NCBI GenBank assembly: GCA_004843165.1
Contig: CP039459.1
Location: 1,455,001-1,519,000, forward strand
Length of the DNA stretch: 64,000 nt
Direction of reading: 5' to 3'
Source: Acetobacteraceae bacterium
Lineage (GTDB): Bacteria; Pseudomonadota; Alphaproteobacteria; Acetobacterales; Acetobacteraceae
Below are positions 57,175-64,000 of the stretch, piece by piece. Position numbers and translations under genes: made by a program. The notes beneath the pieces were generated by a model that was given only the letters and a program-made list of their open reading frames with translations, was not told the origin of the DNA and made no database searches. Each line of letters starts with the position of its first letter. The first letter of the stretch is position 1.

Positions 57175-57195
57175 TACCGTCAAATTGACGGTATC
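57173..57195. promoter_or_regulatory. 23-bp palindrome after HTH gene, possible operator
   Basis: gataccgtcaa and ttgacggtatc flank a single central A, a perfect inverted repeat with 11-base arms that overlaps the HTH stop codon. No T-run follows, so it is more likely an operator than a terminator. It precedes the small membrane-peptide genes by about 50 bases. Confidence 0.5.
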
Positions 57196-57245
57196 ATGAA
57201 GAGGTTGACCGGCAATAACGCCGGCAACGAATAAAGGAGTTTCCT

Positions 57246-57338
57246 ATGAAAAATTGGAAACGTTTCCTTCCTTGTTTTGATAGGGCGGTTGCGATTATTT
57301 CTTTAATGGCTTCCATCATTTCCCTTTTAATGCACTGA
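57246..57338 (+). CDS. Small hydrophobic peptide (30 residues)
   Basis: The frame encodes 30 residues: a basic N-terminus (MKNWKRFLP) then one hydrophobic segment (AVAIISLMASIISLLM). AAAGGAG lies seven bases before the ATG, a strong ribosome binding site, which is the main reason to believe it is translated. Single-helix peptides like this occur as membrane-active toxins or regulators, but nothing here proves that. It is in the hflX cassette, downstream of the HTH gene. Confidence 0.6.
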   Translation: MKNWKRFLPCFDRAVAIISLMASIISLLMH

Positions 57339-57391
57339 AGGAAAGGGGAGGAGACTAAACGCTCCTCCTTGCCTGTTTGAAAGGAGTTTTT

Positions 57392-57562
57392 ATGAATAGA
57401 TTTCTTCCGCTGATTTATATGCTGACGGCGATTTTTGGAACCGTTAATGCCGTACTTGCAAAAGGATCATTGGGTTTTTATCTTTGGTCTCTTGTTGTTA
57501 TCTGTCAGGTCATCCTGATGGGGAGGGCGTGTTTTAAAAGAGATAAAAAGGGATCCTTTTAA
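57392..57562 (+). CDS. Small membrane protein (56 residues)
   Basis: From ATG 57392, with AAAGGAG seven bases upstream, the protein has two hydrophobic segments (residues about 4-22 and 29-46) and a basic C-terminus (ACFKRDKKGS). I recognise no family. It ends six bases inside the second copy of the hflX repeat. An in-frame ATG at 57377 is less likely because it lies before the ribosome binding site. Confidence 0.62.
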   Translation: MNRFLPLIYMLTAIFGTVNAVLAKGSLGFYLWSLVVICQVILMGRACFKRDKKGSF

Positions 57563-57748
57563 CCGCAGATTTTGTCGAGGAAAAATTTGTCCTAAAACCC
57601 GAAGAGGGCGCAAAATGGGCATGGCTTAATGAAAATGGCGAAATTTTGGAAAAAGAAATGTCTGATGAGGGGATTTCAACCTTGTTCGTGAAATTGAGTC
57701 CGCCGCTTTTAGAAAAATTCCATTCTAAATTTGGGAAATAAGCGTTTT
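57557..57748 (+). pseudogene. Duplicated hflX 3' fragment (direct repeat copy 2)
   Basis: This 192-bp segment repeats the end of hflX (191 of 192 identical). It has no start codon or ribosome binding site and is not translated as such. A terminator starts right after it, suggesting that this copy marks the original position of the hflX 3' end before the 702-bp cassette arrived. Confidence 0.93.
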
Positions 57749-57780
57749 AAAAAGAGGATCATATCGGTCCTCTTTTTTTA
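57749..57780 (+). terminator. Rho-independent terminator, probably the original one of hflX
   Basis: aaaaagagga at 57749-57758 pairs with tcctcttttt at 57768-57777, followed by T. It directly abuts the second repeat copy. Confidence 0.85.
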
Positions 57781-57995
57781 GAAAAGGGCGCTTCCAGCCT
57801 GAAGAACAGAAAATTATATGTAAAATTTGCAAAACGTAAAAAGAAGGCATATGTTGGGCAATATTTTTATATTGAGTTCGGCCTCATAACGCTGAAAAGC
57901 CCTTGGACGATCTCCCATTTTTTATATTTAAACCGGCCTTTGGTCTTTTGGAGCAGGGCGCTTTATTGCGATGAAGTGCATGAGAGGAATATAGC

Positions 57996-60900
57996 GTGTC
58001 GGATGGAAAAAAAGATCATTTGTCCGGGAAACCGAATCTTTCAGCGTTAAATGATGAGAATCATGTCGCTGCTATTTCGAATGGGGCGAGCGTTACATCT
58101 TTTGATGCGTTAGAGGCTAAAAGCCATATCCCTTTTGGTGTATTTGCTGCCGGCACATATAATATTCCAAGTGACACAACGATCTCTGTTAACGGTGAGA
58201 GCGGGACAAATGCTCCCTGGGGAGGCGGTTCTTATGCAACTATCGTTTCTCAGCAAGGTAGCAGTCAGGATATTACAATTGCCGGCGGTGTTGTTACTTC
58301 TGCAGGGGGGTGGCCGCTCTATCCAACCAATTATTACTCCGGCTCTGCGACGGTTATTGTCGGTGCTGGTGATGAGATTAATGGGGTAATCGTTTCCAGC
58401 GGTGCGGATATTGTGGCGATAACCGGTGGGATTGTTGATAATGCAACGGTCTATGGTGGTGGGACTGCCCAAGCGCTTCAGAATGGGGTTATTGATGGTG
58501 CGACGGGACTGACAGGGGGAACAATTATCGCCGGGAGTGCCGGAACGGTAATGGCGGGGGATTCCCTTCATAATGTTTCTAATGCGACAGCGACCGCCGG
58601 CGGAACAATTATTGCCTCAAATGGCGGAACTGTTGCCAATGTCGTTGCGTCAGGGAGTTGGTTTGGCGGCCTTCTCGGAGTTGACGCAGGGCCTGTCGGT
58701 GCAACGATTAATATTGGTTCCGGCGGCGTTGCCAGTGGTGCGACAGCGGCCGCTTACGGAACTTTGGCAGTTGGGGAGCACGGCTCTGTTGTTTCAGGAT
58801 TAATTTCTGGTATTGCGTCAGAACAGCTCGGTGCCCTTGGCGTTGGAGTTGTTTATTCTGCCGGAACGGCGGCAATCGGAAATGTTGCTGATGGGGGAAC
58901 TTTTAACGGAACAGTTGCGGCGGCAGGGACATTGAATGTTAATGCGGGCGGTTCCGTTTCAGGACTTGTTGTTTCCGGTTCGGCTGCGGGATTGAATGTT
59001 TTAGGCATTGGAAAAATTGCCTCGGGTGCGAGTGCCGTTGTGAATGTCGCATCGGGTGCGCATATTAACAGTGCGACCGTTGATACGTGGGGAACGATAA
59101 CGGTTGATGCCGGTGCAAATGCGACAAATTTGAGTGCTTCCGGCGGTTCTGATGGTTTTTTAGGTGTTTCGAGGGCCGTGATCGACGTTCAGGGGGCGGC
59201 GACCAGTGCAATAGCCAATGCCTATGCGACTGTTTTTGCAGATGGCGGTAAGGTAAGTAACGGAACGGTTTTATCCGGCGGTGTGATGGATGCCGAACAG
59301 GGCGGCACCGAAGGGGCAACGGTCTATTCAGGCGGAACTTTGGCCGTTAATAAGGGGGCAGTGATTTCAAACGCCACGCTTTACGGCGGGGCAACGCTTT
59401 ACGATCCGGGCAATAAGGGCTGGTTCGGCAATGCAGGGGAGGGCAGCGGGGTTGTTAATGGGGCAACCTATGATTCCATTACTTTTCTGGGTAGTCAGGT
59501 TCTCGGTATTTCGAATGGCTCGATGTCTCATGCCACTGTGCTGGATGGGGCCGGAATTGGCGCCGTAAGTTCCGGCGCTTATATCAGCAGCGGTTATGTG
59601 GCCGGCGGTGCGGATGGTCCTGCCTCGATGGATGCGCTGAACGGCGGAACAATTTTTGGGGGAACAGCGGGTTCCGGGGGTATTATCGCTGTTGGCGGTA
59701 TTAGAAGCACGGTAAATCTTCCTTGGAATGGCGGTGGCGGTCAGTCTTTGCTTGATGGCGGTCAAATTCAGAAGGGCGGCCTTGGGGTGGTCGGCGGAAA
59801 TAAAGACCTTACCGTGACGAAACATGGCACAAAAATCACGCTCGACGGTTCTGGCATTTTCTCCAATCTCTTGGTGGATGCCGGTGGTATTGCCGATGTG
59901 AATAGTCAGGGCACCTATTTGGGCGGCAGTGTTGGCGGCTATGCGCTGGTTGAAAGCGGCGGTACGATTTCAGGCGTGCTTTTTAGCGGTGCCGCAGATG
60001 GTGGAATAGATGGCGCTAACGGCTATGTGGATGTAGGCGGGATTGTCTCTAGCAATGTGGTGATGTCCGGGGCTCTCTTGAGTATTGCCGGCGGGCTGGC
60101 TTCGAATAATACGGTTATGGCTGGCGGTACAGTTGAGATTGGGGAAGGTTATTCCCGTTATGTTACGCAGGGAGCAAATGGTTCATTAGCTGTGTCATCC
60201 GGTGGAGATCTAGCGGGTGGCACTTCTATTTCCGGTGTTGTCAGCAGTGGCGGAAAGCAGATTGTTGATAATGGCGGCAGGGATTCGGATGCGACCGTGA
60301 TGCAGGGGGGCACAATGATTGTCAAAGCCGGCGGTGCAGCTTATGGCGCAACGATTGGCGCCGGCCAGGATAAATGGGTTGGGGGGAACTCGGTACAAGA
60401 TACAGATGGCGAGGATGGCGGCATTATTACAGATGGCGGATCTTGGTACGGCGGATCACTGGCAAATGGTGTCGGGACGGGATCGACCGTTGACCAGATG
60501 GGCGGTTTAATTCGTGTGGAAAGAGGCGCAATCGTTGATAATCTTCATATGGGGGATTTCGGCCAGATTGAAGTGATGGGCGTGAAATATGGCGCCGGGG
60601 AGAGTGTTACCTATGCAAATAACACCATCACACTTATGTCGAATGGTCAGGCTATTTGGAGCGGCACTCTGGATGGCAGCAGCTATAATCCAAGCTCTTT
60701 CCAAGTCTGGGATGATGGCGGTACAGCGGTTATTGTTTACGATCAGTGCTTCTTACGTGGGACGTTGATTTCCACCCCAAGGGGTGAGATTGAAATTCAG
60801 CATTTGAAAGCAGGCGATACCGTCTGGGCATTGGTTGACGGCAAAGAAATTGAACGGAAAATCACAGCAACCCGATCAAAAAGAAATCAGATAAACAGAA

Positions 60901-61826
60901 ATTTACCGATTGATCTTGCCGGCTGGTCTGTCTGTATTAAAGCAGGTGCATTCGGAGAGGGGTTGCCTAAACGTGATTTGCGTGTCACGCCGGAACATAG
61001 CTTTGTTTTTCATAATCGTTTAGTGCCGGTTCGTATGCTGATTAATGGCAGAACGATTTATTATGATACGTCGTTAGCGCATTTTGAATTTTTTCACATT
61101 GAGACCGAGCCGCATTCGATTATTCGTGCAGAAGGTGTTTTGACGGAAAGCTGGCTCAATACGGAAGAGCGGCGTGAGGCTGTCAATCTTTCCAATGGGA
61201 TTACCCGTTTGGAGCGCATGCCACCCCGCACTTGGGAAAAAGATGCGGCGGCACCTTTGGAGGTTTCTGCGAATTTTGTGCAGCCAATTTGGCAAAAATT
61301 TGCAGAATATGCCGCACTTCAGCAGGTTCCTTTTTACGCACCGGAGGAAAAAAGATTTTCAAGAGAGATGGCACTCCGTCTGCGTTTAGAAAATGGGCAG
61401 GAAATCGCACCGCTGAATAAGCGTGGCAATCAATATTTCTTCCAGCTTCCGACCGGTTTTAAGGGAGGATATCTTGTTTCGAAGAAATTCCGTCCCTCTG
61501 AATCCGTAGGCCCTTGGATGGATGATCGCCGCCAGCTTGGCGTTCTGGTCGGTAAAATGACGGTGGCATTCGGACAGGAATTCCGCCCTGTAACGACGCA
61601 TCATCATGCGGCGAATATGCAGGGATGGGATGTTGTGGAAAGTAGCCCTTGCCGTTGGACAAAAGGGTTGGCAGAGCTACCATCCTTGGGTTCGGAAGAG
61701 GAGTTAAAATTCGGTGCGTCTCTTATTGTTGAAATTCTTGCCGGCGGTCCTTATCCGGAGAATCAAATCATGGCAGCCACAGAATCTGAGATTTCTACTT
61801 TTGAAGGCGAGAGATCTTTAGCCTAA
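57996..61826 (+). CDS. AIDA-repeat surface protein with C-terminal Hint domain
   Basis: The 1276-residue protein is mostly short beta-helix repeats rich in Gly, Ala, Thr, Val and Asn (patterns like V.SGG....TV..GG...V..GA), covering residues about 70-910, as in AIDA/autotransporter passengers. No signal peptide and no beta-barrel are present, so it is not a classical autotransporter. A Hint_2-type domain starts at C918 (CFLRGTLISTPRG, AGDTVWALVDG) and includes VTPEHSF with H1001; such domains cleave the chain autocatalytically in related proteins. About 200 further residues follow. Start is GTG 57996 with AGAGGAA upstream. A surface-adhesion role is inferred. Confidence 0.88.
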   Translation: MSDGKKDHLSGKPNLSALNDENHVAAISNGASVTSFDALEAKSHIPFGVFAAGTYNIPSDTTISVNGESGTNAPWGGGSYATIVSQQGSSQDITIAGGVVTSAGGWPLYPTNYYSGSATVIVGAGDEINGVIVSSGADIVAITGGIVDNATVYGGGTAQALQNGVIDGATGLTGGTIIAGSAGTVMAGDSLHNVSNATATAGGTIIASNGGTVANVVASGSWFGGLLGVDAGPVGATINIGSGGVASGATAAAYGTLAVGEHGSVVSGLISGIASEQLGALGVGVVYSAGTAAIGNVADGGTFNGTVAAAGTLNVNAGGSVSGLVVSGSAAGLNVLGIGKIASGASAVVNVASGAHINSATVDTWGTITVDAGANATNLSASGGSDGFLGVSRAVIDVQGAATSAIANAYATVFADGGKVSNGTVLSGGVMDAEQGGTEGATVYSGGTLAVNKGAVISNATLYGGATLYDPGNKGWFGNAGEGSGVVNGATYDSITFLGSQVLGISNGSMSHATVLDGAGIGAVSSGAYISSGYVAGGADGPASMDALNGGTIFGGTAGSGGIIAVGGIRSTVNLPWNGGGGQSLLDGGQIQKGGLGVVGGNKDLTVTKHGTKITLDGSGIFSNLLVDAGGIADVNSQGTYLGGSVGGYALVESGGTISGVLFSGAADGGIDGANGYVDVGGIVSSNVVMSGALLSIAGGLASNNTVMAGGTVEIGEGYSRYVTQGANGSLAVSSGGDLAGGTSISGVVSSGGKQIVDNGGRDSDATVMQGGTMIVKAGGAAYGATIGAGQDKWVGGNSVQDTDGEDGGIITDGGSWYGGSLANGVGTGSTVDQMGGLIRVERGAIVDNLHMGDFGQIEVMGVKYGAGESVTYANNTITLMSNGQAIWSGTLDGSSYNPSSFQVWDDGGTAVIVYDQCFLRGTLISTPRGEIEIQHLKAGDTVWALVDGKEIERKITATRSKRNQINRNLPIDLAGWSVCIKAGAFGEGLPKRDLRVTPEHSFVFHNRLVPVRMLINGRTIYYDTSLAHFEFFHIETEPHSIIRAEGVLTESWLNTEERREAVNLSNGITRLERMPPRTWEKDAAAPLEVSANFVQPIWQKFAEYAALQQVPFYAPEEKRFSREMALRLRLENGQEIAPLNKRGNQYFFQLPTGFKGGYLVSKKFRPSESVGPWMDDRRQLGVLVGKMTVAFGQEFRPVTTHHHAANMQGWDVVESSPCRWTKGLAELPSLGSEEELKFGASLIVEILAGGPYPENQIMAATESEISTFEGERSLA

Positions 61827-61855
61827 AACAGCCTTATGAAAGCGAAAAAAGACAG

Positions 61856-61883
61856 CATGCAGGATTTTATAAAATCCTGCATG
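61856..61883. repeat. 28-bp perfect palindrome after the adhesin gene
   Basis: catgcaggatttta at 61856-61869 is the exact reverse complement of 61870-61883, 30 bases after the stop. No T-run follows. It may act as a terminator-like hairpin or a protein-binding site; the surrounding 267 bases between the two adhesin genes otherwise hold no convincing gene. Confidence 0.6.
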
Positions 61884-62093
61884 AATGTTTCTGATGCAAA
61901 AGGATTTTTGAGGAGGCTTGCTTCTCATAGGCTTAGATGCCATAACTCAGAGTCATTGCGCCCTCTTATATTTTTTGCCTATGAACGCCAATGCTTAACA
62001 TGTTGGCGATTTCCTCTCCCTGTCAGCGACTTGGATAGAGTGAGATGTTTAGATATATAGAGGTAATATTCTATTTATTTAATGTGTTAGTGA

Positions 62094-64000
62094 ATGATGT
62101 CTTCCTCTCATCCCTCTTCTAAAGAGCTTTCCAATAGTTCCGATTTGCAAAAAAATGCCGCTGCAATTGTGGGGGGCGGGCATATTCAGAGCTTTGCAGA
62201 ACTTAAAGCTAGAGAAAAAAATATCAATTTAGATCAAGGCGGCGGAAGTACAAGCATTAGCGAGGGTACGGTCATTACGAACGGGCCGGCACAAGACATT
62301 AATGCAACAAATTCAGACATTACAGATGGCTCTCTTGTCGCATGGGGAAGCAATCCTACGGACAGAGGCCATGGCTGGGGAACCTATACCAATATTTATG
62401 GCGGCTTGGTCGGCTATCTTCAAAATGTTAATCAGCAAGGCACAAGTCACGACATAAAGCTTTCAGGTGCGTCCCATTTTTTAGGAAATACGGATTTTAT
62501 TGCCGTCAATGTCGGAAAAGGCGATCTCATTAGCGGCGCCACCGTCAGCAATTTTGCCGCAATCAATGTTGATGATGGCGGTATTGTTGAGGATGTGATT
62601 GTTTCCGGTTCCTCCGCCTTTTTAGATGTCAGTAGTGGCGGTGTTTCGGATGATGTGACCGTTGATTCAGGCGGTGTCGTCAATGTCTCTTCAGGCGGTC
62701 TTGTAGACGGGGTCACCGTTAATTACAGCGGCTTGATGAATATTTCTAATGGTGGTGTGGTTGAGGGAGCTACGCTTTATTCCGGCGGTAATGTCAATAT
62801 TGCTGCGGGCGCTACCGTTGATGGTGCGCAGGTTTATAGTGGTGCGTCACTCAATGAAAATAATGCGAATATTGCCAACGCAACAGCGATTAGCGGCGGT
62901 TCTATTTATGTTGCAGGATCAAACGGCATCGTTTCGAACTTGACGGCAACGGGAAATCTCAGCGGTACTGGCAGTAATGCTTCTGCCATTTACGGTGCCA
63001 TTTCCGTTGGGAATGGCGGAACGGCCTCTCATGTCGTCATTAACAATGATGGTTACGGTGCGGTTTATAAGGGTGTTGCAACAAAGGACGGTTTTAATAA
63101 TGGGCCGGCAGGAGTTGTTCAGGGGGGAACGGTTTCGGGATATGCGTCTTTGGATGCGCTGAATGGCGGTACAATTCTTGGCGGAACCGCGATGAGCGGC
63201 GGATTGCTTGCTGCTGCTGGCATTAGCGGTGCCGGCGGCGGAGCGCAGGGATATATTTCAGCGGCGCATGTCATGTCGGGCGGATATGGTTTGGCTGGCG
63301 GCGGTGCTGGTCTTACAGTGACTAAAAATGGCTCAAAATATACATTGGGCGGTTCTGGTTTTATTTCAGATGCGACGGTGGATGCCGGCGGTATTTTAGA
63401 TGTGAATACAAACGGCACCGTGATTGGCGGAAATGTTTACGGTACTGCTTTGATTGAAAATGGCGGCCTGATAAGCGGCGTTCTCTTTTCCGGTGCACCG
63501 GTTGGAAATGCCAATATTCTGCCAGGGGGTGCCCCAGACAATGCAAATGCCTATATTAATTCTAATGCTGTTTTCAGCGGTAATACTGTCGAAGGCGAGG
63601 CGACCATTTTTGTGGCTGGAACGGCTGTCGGCAATGATATCAGGGATCGAGGCGTTATCATTATCGGAGAGGGAAATTCGCATTATTTCAACTCTGGCGC
63701 AAAGGGGAACGGCACTTATTATTCCGGTGATTTGACAAAAGGGACAGCAACGAATGATGTGATTTCCGGTGGCGGCACACAGATTGTGAGTTCGGGCGGC
63801 GTGGATTCAAAGGCAACGGCGCTTGCCGGGGGAACCATTCGTGTGGATGCCGGCGGCACGGATAAAGGTGCTGTGATTGCCCAAGGCGGAACTTTAATTG
63901 TGAATGCTGGCGGTTATGTCAGCGGTGCAACCATTGGTGCAGATCAGGATACGTGGGCGAATGGTGTTTTGGATGATCCGACTTCGGATGGTGCGATCGT
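62094..64000 (+). CDS. Second AIDA-repeat surface protein, truncated by window end
   Basis: An open frame runs from ATG 62094 (or ATG 62097) to the last base without a stop, at least 635 codons. The product repeats the composition of the upstream protein, and from about 63160 the two are closely alike: LDALNGGTI.GGTA, LTVTK.G.K.TL.GSG, SGVLFSGA and SGATIGA.QD.W have direct counterparts. It also lacks a signal peptide. It probably ends with a Hint domain beyond the window. No good ribosome binding site is visible; in-frame TGA just upstream fixes the earliest start. Transcription is likely separate or read-through from the first gene. Confidence 0.85.
   Translation, partial: MMSSSHPSSKELSNSSDLQKNAAAIVGGGHIQSFAELKAREKNINLDQGGGSTSISEGTVITNGPAQDINATNSDITDGSLVAWGSNPTDRGHGWGTYTNIYGGLVGYLQNVNQQGTSHDIKLSGASHFLGNTDFIAVNVGKGDLISGATVSNFAAINVDDGGIVEDVIVSGSSAFLDVSSGGVSDDVTVDSGGVVNVSSGGLVDGVTVNYSGLMNISNGGVVEGATLYSGGNVNIAAGATVDGAQVYSGASLNENNANIANATAISGGSIYVAGSNGIVSNLTATGNLSGTGSNASAIYGAISVGNGGTASHVVINNDGYGAVYKGVATKDGFNNGPAGVVQGGTVSGYASLDALNGGTILGGTAMSGGLLAAAGISGAGGGAQGYISAAHVMSGGYGLAGGGAGLTVTKNGSKYTLGGSGFISDATVDAGGILDVNTNGTVIGGNVYGTALIENGGLISGVLFSGAPVGNANILPGGAPDNANAYINSNAVFSGNTVEGEATIFVAGTAVGNDIRDRGVIIIGEGNSHYFNSGAKGNGTYYSGDLTKGTATNDVISGGGTQIVSSGGVDSKATALAGGTIRVDAGGTDKGAVIAQGGTLIVNAGGYVSGATIGADQDTWANGVLDDPTSDGAI

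Noticed and set aside
56663-57748. Direct repeats as attL/attR of an integrase-driven island
   Set aside because: No integrase or recombinase gene lies between them and 192 bp is too long for a typical att core; kept only as a recombination footprint.
61836-62060. 74-residue frame between the adhesin genes
   Set aside because: It runs through the 28-bp palindrome, has no ribosome binding site and resembles no protein.
58100-63990. Repetitive DNA that might suggest a CRISPR array
   Set aside because: The repeats are imperfect, vary in length and encode regular beta-helix protein repeats in one frame.

Overview
The window looks like the chromosome of an alphaproteobacterium, most likely an acetic acid bacterium (Acetobacteraceae) with unusually low G+C. 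The support is the gene order (dusB-ntrY-ntrX-hfq-hflX; FYDLN-acid protein/cmk/rpsA; clpS-clpA beside a D,D-carboxypeptidase; thrS-infC), AIDA-type repeat proteins with a C-terminal Hint domain, and glycosyltransferases carrying FD..Y repeats. This placement rests on gene content only; no species is claimed.

Layout. 1-2192: 3' two thirds of a 23S rRNA, a 5S rRNA and a terminator. 2292-6135: an accessory patch with a frameshifted YfjP/YkfA-type GTPase, a three-domain kinase-phosphatase-RNA ligase and a secreted DUF3465-like protein. 6176-16753: housekeeping genes for proteolysis (clpA, clpS), cell wall (D,D-carboxypeptidase), methionine aminopeptidase, gamma-glutamyltransferase, SRP RNA, dnaX, ybaB, recR and a pteridine-reductase-like SDR. 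16809-21149: FYDLN-acid protein, cmk, rpsA and a Dyp-type peroxidase. 21323-28847: three very similar-styled glycosyltransferase genes forming one surface-glycan unit. 28896-40644: M16 protease, small membrane protein, L-lactate dehydrogenase, methionine ABC importer (metQNI), two tandem amino-acid permeases behind a possible attenuator leader, and an iron/cobalamin-type binding protein. 40683-50058: infC, thrS, a GT9 heptosyltransferase-like gene, grpE, rapZ, a large MscS channel and pyrD. 50254-56847: dus, ntrY, ntrX, hfq, hflX. 56855-57748: a 702-bp cassette bounded by a 192-bp direct repeat of the hflX 3' end. 57996-64000: two paralogous AIDA-repeat proteins, the second cut by the window end.

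The most interesting items are the small cassette behind hflX (HTH protein, matching palindromes on both sides of it, two tiny hydrophobic peptides, duplicated target gene end), the Thr/Ile-rich leader peptide and terminator ahead of the permeases, the kinase-phosphatase-Rnl1-type ligase fusion, and an apparent ATA start codon for infC. Several starts are TTG or GTG. No tRNA, CRISPR array, integrase or transposase was found.
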